64,000 nt of DNA from NCBI GenBank assembly GCA_003153555.1, contig PLZS01000064.1:92105-156104 (forward strand), written 5' to 3'. This DNA is from Candidatus Melainabacteria bacterium (GTDB lineage: Bacteria > Cyanobacteriota > Vampirovibrionia > Obscuribacterales > Obscuribacteraceae). How positions within the stretch are numbered: the first letter of the stretch is position 1; the number at the start of each line of letters is the position of its first letter. Made by a program: the position numbers and the translations under genes. Below the pieces are notes generated by a model. It had not been told where the DNA came from and made no database searches. It saw only the letters and a list, made by a program, of their open reading frames with translations. Shown in pieces: positions 29,401-36,871 of the stretch.

Positions 29401-30738
29401 TCAAGTGAGGAAGAAGCAACAAAGATTCTGGAATTGATTGATGAACTAAAGACCTGTCATCTCTCAATCGACGGCACGACTGTACCATTCGTGCCACTAG
29501 ATCACATTCTCATCGTAGCTCCATATAACAAGCAGGTTAGGCTTCTAAAGCGGCTCTTACCGGGAATTGAAATCGGCACAGTTGACAAGTTTCAAGGCAA
29601 AGAAAAGCCGGTCGTTATCGTTTCCATGGCGGAGAGCGATTTAAGTGAATCAGCTAGGGGGATAGAATTCCTTTTAAGTAAGAATCGACTTAATGTCGCA
29701 CTGTCACGAGCGCAAGTACTGGCAATTGTCGTAGCGAATTCGTCGTTAGCATACGTAGACTGTGGCTCCTTAAAAAGCATGTCGCTGGTGAATCTCTTTA
29801 GTCGAATTGTTCAATATGGTTCTACAGCCAGAGAACCTCGAGTAGAAACAGCACCGTTACCTGTAATTGAGCCCGCGGCTTTCGAACAAGAATTAAAAGT
29901 CGAGATGGCACCATCTGTAGTGCCTATGCAAAGGGGTCCATACGGTGCTGGACAAGAAAAAGCGAAGTTGGAGCTTATAATCGATTTCCTCTCACTTCCT
30001 GCAAATGCAAGAGTCGACCAGCGTGTTCCAAAAACCAAGTTAATGGAGAGAGGAGCAAAGACGGCTGCGGATAAGCGGTTGATCCAAGAAGAAATAGAAG
30101 AGCTTACATGGATTGCGTCGTTAGAGTCTGCCAATATTGGAGTTCCTTCTTTCCAAAACGTCGAGAGAGAGTACCTGGAGATAATTATACTGAGTCTGGT
30201 TTTGCGGGGCGGAACCAAGCTGCCACGCATCAGCGAATTGATTCACCGATCAATTCCTAATCCGGTGTTACTTATTGCAAAACACGGGGTGAGCGCCAGC
30301 GTATCGCTTGCGCACAAACGCTGGTCTCAGGATCACTCCAAAGTTCTTATAGACAACGTTCGACGTGCAGACATCTTGCATCCCGAGTCGCCAACTTCAT
30401 TAGAGACGGACTTCCTGAAAAGCCTCTCCCTTCCTGGACTGCCTTGTCTCGATCTGTTCGCAACTTATCAAGGAATGATAGAGAGAATAATGGCTTTCGA
30501 GGCGGCAAAGATTTTCGGCAAATTTATTTTGCCCGATTCGAGTCAGCGAATGACCACGATTGCAACCGCGCTTGAAACTTACACCAGGCTTAGATCGGCA
30601 TTAAACACATTACGAAGTAAAATGGCAAGAGAAAAGCAGTTCAATCGTCGAGTGCTTCTAAACACCGAGATTAAGCGCATTGAAAATGAGCTGGCGACGA
30701 TCGCTGCCGGACTCGCTTCTCAGGAGACGGATTTATAA
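26464..30738 (+). CDS. TM0106-type nuclease-SF1 helicase with C-terminal DUF4391-like domain
   Basis: 1424 residues. Domains in order: RecB-like PD-(D/E)xK nuclease ('GKADFLVRVDG' about 109, 'YEPLDTKLA' about 131); a helix-hairpin-helix-like segment; a DEDD/RNase H-type exonuclease ('FDMEGYPHVEGG' about 323, 'HYAAYEQTALRRL' about 387, 'YNKEDCDSTYEL' about 488); an SF1B UPF1-like helicase ('GPPGCGKTYT' about 743, 'VDEAGQ' about 855, 'VDKFQGKEKPVVIVSM'). The last 240 residues resemble the DUF4391 protein encoded at 18622, including the tail 'EKQFNRRVLLNTEIKRIENE' (1390-1409). TTG start follows GAGGGGG. It lies 130 bp downstream of Res on the same strand, and the shared domain suggests it belongs to the same defence system. 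Confidence 0.88.
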   Translation: MQLLDGKPRFSPSDLTNFMESRFVSYMDRLYLIGDERAKKDPVDEGMSILRERGLAHEAAYLNLLRESGVDVAVIEADGTNGIDLTQQSMREGRQVIYQAHLAHGEFFGKADFLVRVDGHHSPALGTDYVYEPLDTKLALTPKPYFAIQLCCYAEMLASIQGILPESFFIVLGNGSSKSFRTEDFYYFYRQLKCEFLDYHLSFNIDEIPEFIELPPFCSYREVGKEILEKRDDLSRVANIRKSNIIKFKKAGITTLADLAQSEQHKILGMSDETFDNLKQQALLQLRSSNLPKPLFEIIEPRPDDFRRGLALLPPRSQNDVWFDMEGYPHVEGGLEYLFGASYLEHDELKFFECWAHDEVQEKRAFEEFVDWVFSRFMQDPDMHIYHYAAYEQTALRRLMGKFGSREAEIDQLLRHNVFIDLFTIVRQAIRVGEPSYSIKNIEHLYRGMRTGEVSTALDSVVSYYKWLECRDGEDAQSSSLLASIRDYNKEDCDSTYELCTWLLALQKERAEFAYIKAPEPGDSAEQEDETSILAKQVLELHGDGALPTILSQLLHFHKREDKPIWWAIFDKRSWSSDELFGDLESIAELTATTRWNETIGKSKLYEFAFDPDQETKIDIGDSVCFFLADGGFANMTVKELDLDNGRIGLSSMKVTPPRRMDIVKKDLTGIPTIRNSIFRLVSEYCQGIDLPPAIAQFLERGAPRIKDHVDGQPIISRPNESLLPQVIDVIKRLDGSTLCIQGPPGCGKTYTSAHAILALLSDGMRVGITSNSHKAIELLLHTVAEIALTQGVSLDGAKIGMDSKEREPPIFKHPGIVYKSDAGKALGKYQLVGGTAFAFSREEATDTLDYLFVDEAGQVCLANLVGMCRSAKNIILLGDQMQLDQPIRGAHPGDSGLSTLQYYLEDYSATPPDMGILLSVTRRLPPDLCSFISSAVYAGRLTNSANTAERKLINRVPRQIVRDTGLLFVPVKHQGCVQSSEEEATKILELIDELKTCHLSIDGTTVPFVPLDHILIVAPYNKQVRLLKRLLPGIEIGTVDKFQGKEKPVVIVSMAESDLSESARGIEFLLSKNRLNVALSRAQVLAIVVANSSLAYVDCGSLKSMSLVNLFSRIVQYGSTAREPRVETAPLPVIEPAAFEQELKVEMAPSVVPMQRGPYGAGQEKAKLELIIDFLSLPANARVDQRVPKTKLMERGAKTAADKRLIQEEIEELTWIASLESANIGVPSFQNVEREYLEIIILSLVLRGGTKLPRISELIHRSIPNPVLLIAKHGVSASVSLAHKRWSQDHSKVLIDNVRRADILHPESPTSLETDFLKSLSLPGLPCLDLFATYQGMIERIMAFEAAKIFGKFILPDSSQRMTTIATALETYTRLRSALNTLRSKMAREKQFNRRVLLNTEIKRIENELATIAAGLASQETDL

Positions 30739-30836
30739 TCAACGACAACGTTTTTGAACCGCGCAAAGTTGATTTCTAATTGATCATGAACTGCAACAAA
30801 ACAGAAATTATCGCAAGGTAAAAGCTTCGAACCGAA

Positions 30837-32009
30837 CTACGGTCGCGGAGAAATCGGTGCATTGATAATCTGCCTATAACCGTCGCATAGCTCCTCAAGC
30901 AGTGTCCTATGCAAATCTGGAAAACCCGCACCGGAATCGAGCCCGAGCCTCTCGTAACAGTATTTCATCATCTTCCGAGATTGTTCCGACCCCTTATGTG
31001 ATGTCACTAGCCTCAGATCATAAAGTACGAAAAAAGGATTGAGAGTTTCAGCGCCCAGTCCTGCGAATGCGATTCCCATCAGTTTTTCCAAAAGTTTCAA
31101 ACCCTTCAGCCCTTTAATTTCGTCAGCCGTGTACATTCGCACAACCTGTTTCAAACCCTCAACGTTCAAAGACTCCACCAGCACATTATTCATCGAACGC
31201 CACACATGACCCACTTCTTTTAAAGTCCAGAGCGCAGGCTCAGCAAAAGCTTTTAAATGTTCTGTTGTTTCTAAATCGTATTCGCAAAGACGACAGCCGA
31301 ATTCTGCCCAAAACCGCTCGGACAGCTCGTTATGCAATTCCAATAATTCGCGCTCTTTAGACTCATAGTCCCACTCTACATCAATTTGCCCGCGATAGAA
31401 ATCAGACGCAAGATCATGATCAGAGTGGACATTTTCTGATCGCAAATAGCTGATCTCGTCTTCTGGCAAATGGGCTACATCACCAAGCCACATGATCACC
31501 AGATCGTTCCTGTTGATGCCGAAAGGTATGTGATTTCCAGGAGGAATTACTACGGTGCCATAGGTATTTGATGTATAGTGCAGATCATACTGGGGATCAG
31601 ATTGGTACCGATGCAAAACCCTACGTCTGAAAAATAATGGTGTGAGAGCCCCGTCTTCATTTGGACGCCACAGTCCGGGAAAAAACATATAGTCGATTGG
31701 AGAGAATTTAAAAGGTGGGTATGCGCTGTAATCGATCGATACGCCATCATGCCTGAACTTGGCAGTAAATGTCCCTTTAAGTTGCGCATTTTGGATGACC
31801 TCTTTTACCAGGTATCTCACATTTCCAGGAATGGCCCAATTTCCACATTGGGCGCAAAGTAAGATAGGGAAGCCCTCGCAAAAAGCTTTCCTTCGGTAGT
31901 GTAAATCGCGGAACACCAGCGCGCGAGCAGATTTGCAAAGCTCGCAAGGAAGAAGGACGTGTCCCTCTCTATCCACCTCGGTCTGTGGTATCTCTAGTCG
32001 TTCTGACAA
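30837..32009 (-). CDS. Zinc-ribbon protein with HEPN-like C-terminal motif
   Basis: 390 residues, not assigned to a known family. Two CxxC pairs at C22/C25 and C52/C55 form a likely zinc ribbon, so a metal-binding N-terminus is well supported. The C-terminal third is helical and contains 'LRLVTSHKG', which fits the HEPN catalytic pattern Rx4H, at about residue 335. If correct, this could be an RNA-cleaving effector. It starts with TTG at 32009 preceded by GAGA, and is convergent with the nuclease-helicase gene (98 bp between stops). It is downstream of the serine recombinase gene on the same strand. Confidence 0.6.
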   Translation of the reverse strand: MSERLEIPQTEVDREGHVLLPCELCKSARALVFRDLHYRRKAFCEGFPILLCAQCGNWAIPGNVRYLVKEVIQNAQLKGTFTAKFRHDGVSIDYSAYPPFKFSPIDYMFFPGLWRPNEDGALTPLFFRRRVLHRYQSDPQYDLHYTSNTYGTVVIPPGNHIPFGINRNDLVIMWLGDVAHLPEDEISYLRSENVHSDHDLASDFYRGQIDVEWDYESKERELLELHNELSERFWAEFGCRLCEYDLETTEHLKAFAEPALWTLKEVGHVWRSMNNVLVESLNVEGLKQVVRMYTADEIKGLKGLKLLEKLMGIAFAGLGAETLNPFFVLYDLRLVTSHKGSEQSRKMMKYCYERLGLDSGAGFPDLHRTLLEELCDGYRQIINAPISPRP

Positions 32010-32120
32010 GGTGCTATCTCGTTAGTTAATTTTAGACCGATTATCAATTCAAGTAAGTTCGGATTCGTGGCACGTTGACACCACGAACGGTGACAACCAA
32101 ACACATGAATGTGGACTTCT

Positions 32121-32753
32121 TTAAACGAGCTTTGTCGCACTGTCGCCGACCTTATTCGAATTGCGTTTAACGATGGCACTGACTGTCGACTTACTGATCT
32201 GCATCTTATGACTGATCCATCGATAAGTTCGCCCGTCAGCAACATGTGTCAGAACAAGCTTTGAATACTTGTCACTAGGATTCTGCCCAGGTTGTCGTCC
32301 AAGTTTTTTGCCTCTAGCCCTTGCCGCTGCAAGCCCCGACCTTGTCCTTTCTGATATAAGGTCACGTTCGAACGCAGCAAGAACAGACAAGACTCCCGCA
32401 ATCATCTTACCTTGCGCGGTATCGAGGTCAAACTGATTTCCTGCTTGAGCTATCATCGACACACCTTGGACGTTTAGATCATGAAGCGTGTTTAGCAGGT
32501 CAACTGTGCTACGTCCCCACCTTGTAAGCTCCGTAACGAGAACCGCATCTATTTTTCGGGCTTGAGCAAGTCTCAGCACTTTTGTCCGTTCGATACGCTC
32601 GGGCCTTGCGCCTGATGCTTTCTCTTCAAACACCGCAATCACGTCGTAACCTGCACGCTGTGCAAATGCGTGAAGATCATTCCGTTGCCGCTCGCAACTT
32701 TGATCATCAGTACTGACACGGCAGTAAATTGCAGCTTTCTTTTTTTGTACCAT
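32121..32753 (-). CDS. Serine recombinase (resolvase/invertase family)
   Basis: 210 residues. The N-terminal catalytic domain has nucleophile Ser14 in 'YCRVSTDDQ', then 'ELTRWGRSTVDLL' and 'LSVLAAFERDLISERTRSGLAAARARGKKLGR', the standard resolvase signature. A short C-terminal helix-turn-helix ('ISHKMQISKSTVSAIVKR') binds DNA. It probably resolves dimers or inverts or excises a segment within the element. Upstream lie repeated TTGTACC sequences that could be its binding sites. Two sites 62 bp apart would fit a res-like locus. Confidence 0.92.
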   Translation of the reverse strand: MVQKKKAAIYCRVSTDDQSCERQRNDLHAFAQRAGYDVIAVFEEKASGARPERIERTKVLRLAQARKIDAVLVTELTRWGRSTVDLLNTLHDLNVQGVSMIAQAGNQFDLDTAQGKMIAGVLSVLAAFERDLISERTRSGLAAARARGKKLGRQPGQNPSDKYSKLVLTHVADGRTYRWISHKMQISKSTVSAIVKRNSNKVGDSATKLV

Positions 32754-32840
32754 TTGAACGTACTCAAATTTTGATCACGCAATGGTGCATCATATCACTT
32801 TGATTATTGTACCATATAAACGGATGACTAAAGGGTACAA
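32745..32840. promoter_or_regulatory. Candidate resolvase binding region (TTGTACC repeats)
   Basis: TTGTACCATTTGAACG (32745-32760) and TTGTACCATATAAACG (32807-32822) match at 14 of 16 positions in direct orientation. GGTACAA at 32834-32840 is an inverted copy of the first seven bases. They span the start codon and upstream region of the serine recombinase gene, where resolvases usually bind and repress themselves. Confidence 0.4.
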
Positions 32841-33154
32841 ACCGATTTTAACGAATTGATGACCGCAACTTTGTCAATGCAACATATCGAGGCTCAACAG
32901 ATAGCGTTGAATTCTCCCTTAGCACTAAGGCGAAATTGCTGCACCAGAGCGAGTGGGAATTTTGATCTCCGGATCTGAGCATCAACGAGTGGTGGATCGA
33001 ATTTTATTTATGTGACACATTCAAAGCAATCTCGACTAACGTCTTTCTCGATTTGATTGTGACATCATATATGGTGATTCTGTCGCTAAGAACAGTAACC
33101 GCACAATCGAAGATCGAACAATTAGTGCCGACTAAAGCAGCCGATGACCAGCCA
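32841..33154. other. Intergenic region without recognised gene
   Basis: This stretch between the putative resolvase sites and the end of the HEPN gene is AT-rich and broken by stops in all frames. No RNA gene, terminator or convincing short coding sequence was seen. Confidence 0.5.
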
Positions 33155-33550
33155 CTAAATCTTCGATTTGATCTCATCGATGATTACTTCAGGCATGTTG
33201 TTAACAGACTTTAAAGTCTTTTCAGCGCGCTGCAAGGATCTCCCAGCAGAATCATCTAAATCGCCGTCGAAAACACAGTCATAATCAGCAGAGTTCCGAA
33301 CGATTTTCTCCCGCATTAACGCCTTCGAGATTTCTTGACTGTCGTAATCTCTACTAAGAGCATAGAGCGCTGGTACTCTATCGTGTGCTTCGCCAGTTCT
33401 CGGAATGTAGACGCCACTTTTGGTTAGTCTGTCTCTCGCCGAGCAAAACGCTGCGTAATACGCGCGGCTTATGGCGCTTCGCTTGCTGGACTCATCCCCG
33501 CCGGAAAGATTGTTGGCAAGGTCCAGAAATTTCGACCAATCGAAGCTCAT
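33155..33550 (-). CDS. HEPN domain protein
   Basis: 131 residues, nearly the full length of a small HEPN protein. 'RSAISRAYYAAFCSAR' is the characteristic first helix pair, and 'REKIVRNSADYD' corresponds to the family's 'R..ADYD' helix. Such proteins often pair with a nucleotidyltransferase antitoxin, but none is here. Its start overlaps the stop of the preceding 163-residue gene by 4 nt. It ends a chain of four coupled genes (small protein, TIGR04255, unknown, HEPN), which makes it the likely effector of that operon. Confidence 0.8.
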   Translation of the reverse strand: MSFDWSKFLDLANNLSGGDESSKRSAISRAYYAAFCSARDRLTKSGVYIPRTGEAHDRVPALYALSRDYDSQEISKALMREKIVRNSADYDCVFDGDLDDSAGRSLQRAEKTLKSVNNMPEVIIDEIKSKI

Positions 33551-34038
33551 GTACGCCTAACGTCTATACAGATTTTCTTGTTGGACGGAATCCAGGATCT
33601 TGACAGCCACCAGCATCGATCGAAGCCCTCTAAGAGCTTCTCCGACTCCTGCCAACACAGATTGCAGTAAATCGAAACAAGAAGCACGTCATTCGTGCCT
33701 TCTGGATCGGGTCGTACTTCCAGTCCAACCCTGGATGTTTCGAAGTGCTCGCGGATCACAGCTTCTGCATCCACCAGGAGTTCAGCTATTTGGTCATTCA
33801 AAAACAGAAAAACTTGCTCGGGATTTGAGATTGTGTAGAGTGAACGTAGCTTAGCGAGAACGTTCCAATTAGCGGGTCCGGTAATGCTGTTCGCTTGTAC
33901 GGTTGGCAGGGCAGCCGCACAGTCTAGCTGTTCTGGCTGTTGTACATCCTGGTTCTGACACACGGTGATCGCGTTCGAGCCAATCGTCAGGGTCATGGCT
34001 GGAGGTAACGGGGCTATGGCATTACTGTTGCTAAACAT
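33547..34038 (-). CDS. Hypothetical protein between TIGR04255 and HEPN genes
   Basis: 163 residues, not recognised. The first 50 residues are low in charge with many Pro, Ala and Gln; the rest contains an alpha/beta-looking stretch with two Trp-rich segments ('NLCWQESEKLLEGFDRCWW'). It overlaps both neighbours (1 nt with the TIGR04255 stop, 4 nt with the HEPN start), so it is real by context and probably a subunit or antitoxin of the same system. No catalytic motif is seen. Confidence 0.6.
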   Translation of the reverse strand: MFSNSNAIAPLPPAMTLTIGSNAITVCQNQDVQQPEQLDCAAALPTVQANSITGPANWNVLAKLRSLYTISNPEQVFLFLNDQIAELLVDAEAVIREHFETSRVGLEVRPDPEGTNDVLLVSIYCNLCWQESEKLLEGFDRCWWLSRSWIPSNKKICIDVRRT

Positions 34039-34802
34039 CAGTTGAGTCTCCCGAATGTCTCGCGTAGCTTATCCGTAATGCATCCTTCAAACATTTTGAC
34101 TATTTCCAAATGGGCTCGATCCATCCAGTCGTATATACCCTGCATGCCAATGTCTGTCGCCGTCCCCGTGGAGGATTTAATGTCTAGCACGATGTCCAGC
34201 TCTTGCGCTGAGGAGAAGGTGCCATTGAGTTGTGTTTGGATCGAGTCTTTGTTTTCATTCATTGGAAACTGGGCAACAACCATGAACGGCCCATGAGGCG
34301 GAAGCCCAATACCTGTATGAGGATAAAACTGCAGGTAGTCCCCAAGTTCCAGAGTTTGGTCCTTGGTAGCCGGTAGCTTAATTTGATTCACGTACTGTAG
34401 GCCAACTGAGACGATTTTGCAGTCTCCGACGACGCTATTGTAGTTTTCGAGAACGGTTCTGATCACGGGAAGGAATTCCCTCCACTCTGTGTACATCTTG
34501 ACGTTGTTAACAACCAATAAATTGGGAGCAATTTGCACAATGATTTTTTCATCCTTTCTAACAAAATAAATTCGATCCATCCTCGGCGGAAAGGGATTCG
34601 GCACCAGCATCTGTTTTCCCATGAATTGCATTGAAGCAGGAGTTGGCAGTAAAAGCGCAGGATTGCTGGGCATACGCCTCACTGGGAAGTCATCTTTGAT
34701 CCTTTCGAATACCAACCCTGGAATGGCAAGGTCCCAATTCGATGGCTTAAAGACGAACTCAGCGACTACCTCGGAGACAGGTGGGTTTTTATATGTTGTC
34801 AT
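34038..34802 (-). CDS. TIGR04255 family protein
   Basis: 254 residues starting 'MTTYKNPPVSEVVAEFVF', the typical opening of the sporadically distributed TIGR04255 family, followed by 'IVQIAPNLLVVNNV', 'GLQYVNQI' and a C-terminal 'AHLEIVKMFEGCITDKLRETFG' helix. The molecular function of the family is unknown; its members are patchily distributed and often lie in accessory regions. It is the second of four overlapping genes and is coupled by ATGA to a 65-residue upstream gene. Confidence 0.82.
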   Translation of the reverse strand: MTTYKNPPVSEVVAEFVFKPSNWDLAIPGLVFERIKDDFPVRRMPSNPALLLPTPASMQFMGKQMLVPNPFPPRMDRIYFVRKDEKIIVQIAPNLLVVNNVKMYTEWREFLPVIRTVLENYNSVVGDCKIVSVGLQYVNQIKLPATKDQTLELGDYLQFYPHTGIGLPPHGPFMVVAQFPMNENKDSIQTQLNGTFSSAQELDIVLDIKSSTGTATDIGMQGIYDWMDRAHLEIVKMFEGCITDKLRETFGRLN

Positions 34803-34996
34803 GAGCTCACTTTGTTATTTGTCGGATTGAGGGAATGATAGCTGATTCCCATAAAAGCTGGCAGTTCGTTACCGCGCTCTCCTCGACTGGGCACCATCGC
34901 AGCAAGAGCTATATGCCCACCATCGGCTGCGACGATTTGCGCTTGTTGCATACGCGAGCTGAATCCGGCGGACACTATGGTTGTTGGATTGTTCAT
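34799..34996 (-). CDS. Small protein leading the TIGR04255-HEPN operon
   Basis: 65 residues. AGGA lies seven bases before the ATG and the stop overlaps the TIGR04255 start as ATGA. The sequence is not recognised and has no membrane segment or metal motif. Support comes only from ribosome-binding site and coupling. Confidence 0.45.
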   Translation of the reverse strand: MNNPTTIVSAGFSSRMQQAQIVAADGGHIALAAMVPSRGERGNELPAFMGISYHSLNPTNNKVSS

Positions 34997-35084
34997 TCAG
35001 TCGATCCTGTGGGATGTCCTATTGGTACAAGTTCAAAAGAATGTTTTGATTGATATGTTCGTGGAATGGTGAAGTTACTTTCGC

Positions 35085-36482
35085 TTGTGGACGCTCGACG
35101 CCTCGATTCGCTTCTGGCTTGATAGGTTGCGTAATTTGAAAATTGACAAAATTCCCTCACTCTCTACTCTTCTAATTGATTTCAATAATGAAATGATTGA
35201 TATCCAATTGCAGGCGCGTTTGCGGTTGGCGAAAGTGAATTTGGAAGAGTTTGTTCTCACGTGTAATTATTCGGAAGCTGCGAAACCATCGATACAGGAA
35301 TACGTTTCAAAACTACCTGAAACGGTAGACGGCTTTAGCAAGAGCGGTGAACAAACGGATGCTGTTATTGACTTAGGACGCATCGAGGTGCGTTATCTTA
35401 AAGTGCAAGACAAAGCTGCTGTTGTCACAAAGCCTGAACTTCCAAAATCAACAGAAGGCGACGATGTAGATGCAACCCCTAAGACACCACCTACAGTAAA
35501 GCCGCTGCCGGTTGAGAATCGAGAAAAATTCTGGACTTCAGGGCCAACCTTTGTAAAAGCAGCTTCCGGAGAAGGTGATACGCAATCGATCGAGCGTTCG
35601 ATATTAGAAACTCGCAGTCAAGTATCGGATTCCGCATCAACTATCAAAGTCCCCAAAGCTTCTTACGAGTCATTCATTAACCAATTTAATCTTCTTTGCG
35701 ATGGAGACATCAGAGAAAGGAAATTTTCAGTCTTACAGGCCGGAAGATGGTTCACCTCGTACGAAAAAGCGTGGAAACTTTTGATCGTTCCATTAACGCG
35801 ACGCATCCTACTGATGCCGAATATTCATTGCTATGAAATATCGATTCGTCCTAATGTTTCCAAGCATTTGCAGTTGATGGCGCAATTTCATTACTCTATG
35901 ATGAGAAGTCTTACACTGGCCGAAAGTAAATTGAACACCAATGTTGATGGTGCATACGCTGAATTCTTTATGCACTTAGAAAATGCTTTTGAGCAGGCTG
36001 AATTGTTCTTGTTTATGTGGTGCCTAACGTTTTTACGTCCTAGACCGGCGGTGCTTAGAAAAATCGGCTTGGGACATCCCTCCTTACGATTACGGGACGA
36101 GAGAAAGACCATTCTTAAAGGACTATTAGGCTGCAACGAGCTTTCGGAATTTTATTTAGTCCACGGAAATACGCAGGTAATACGAGACTGTTTGCTCCAT
36201 GGACCATCTTTTTTCACGCTTGCAACGGTCGATGGCGATCTGGTTCCCAACATTAGTTCAATCGCGCAATCAACCGAAAGAAGTCCACAATATTGGTATA
36301 ACCTCAATAATCTAGCGCCTATAAGTGGCCAGTTCGTCTATGAAGAGATCCATAAAAAAAGACATTTTGAACGTGCGGTGAAGAGTTTCGATGCGCTTTG
36401 GGCCGCGCTGCTTCCGGAATTCAAACAACGATTCTTTGATAACACAAATTTGGCGTCATACGCAATTAATTTGGAGATTTAG
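35085..36482 (+). CDS. Hypothetical protein divergent from the TIGR04255-HEPN operon
   Basis: 465 residues, not recognised. An N-terminal helical part (about 1-100) is followed by a low-complexity Pro/Lys/Thr/Ser linker (about 115-200) and a C-terminal region of about 265 residues that looks globular and helical, with several Trp and aromatic clusters. No catalytic motif is evident. The only in-frame start near the 5' end is TTG at 35085 without a clear ribosome-binding site. It stands alone, divergent from the four-gene operon, and could be a regulator or an independent defence gene. Confidence 0.55.
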   Translation: MWTLDASIRFWLDRLRNLKIDKIPSLSTLLIDFNNEMIDIQLQARLRLAKVNLEEFVLTCNYSEAAKPSIQEYVSKLPETVDGFSKSGEQTDAVIDLGRIEVRYLKVQDKAAVVTKPELPKSTEGDDVDATPKTPPTVKPLPVENREKFWTSGPTFVKAASGEGDTQSIERSILETRSQVSDSASTIKVPKASYESFINQFNLLCDGDIRERKFSVLQAGRWFTSYEKAWKLLIVPLTRRILLMPNIHCYEISIRPNVSKHLQLMAQFHYSMMRSLTLAESKLNTNVDGAYAEFFMHLENAFEQAELFLFMWCLTFLRPRPAVLRKIGLGHPSLRLRDERKTILKGLLGCNELSEFYLVHGNTQVIRDCLLHGPSFFTLATVDGDLVPNISSIAQSTERSPQYWYNLNNLAPISGQFVYEEIHKKRHFERAVKSFDALWAALLPEFKQRFFDNTNLASYAINLEI

Positions 36483-36871
36483 ATTGGAGACTGCGAAGCT
36501 AGCAAGGTAACATACTTGGTGGATTCCGCACAGATTGCCGAGTGGAAATTTCATCGAGTAAGCTCATCGGCAGCCATTCTGTCTTCATTATCAACCCCAT
36601 GTGGTAGCGCAAGTTGCGGATGCTCGACGACGCGCACCTTATCTCCTGGATGCCATAATTTAAGAAGAGAAAGTTCTGTCAGCCCAATCTAAGTGTTGGT
36701 CATAGATTCCGTCACCGCGCACGGTGCCGATGTGCCGGTCATGCTTATTCTAAATAGAGCGCCTTGTCTTTGCCTGTCTGCTGACGAATCAATTCGTCTC
36801 CAATTCTCTTGGTTGCCAAACCAGCCACTGAAGTGTGCTTGAATCAGTTTGCCAAAATGTCCACAATCATT
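36483..36871. other. Intergenic region without recognised gene
   Basis: 389 bp between two convergent genes. No frame is open for more than short runs and no hairpin with a T-run was seen. It may hold decayed sequence. Confidence 0.45.

Noticed and set aside
33061..33077. 17-bp sequence GACATCATATATGGTGA resembling 57424-57440, with a shorter match at 63329
   Set aside because: A 16/17 match between any two places in 64 kb on both strands is expected several times by chance, and the sites share no common context.
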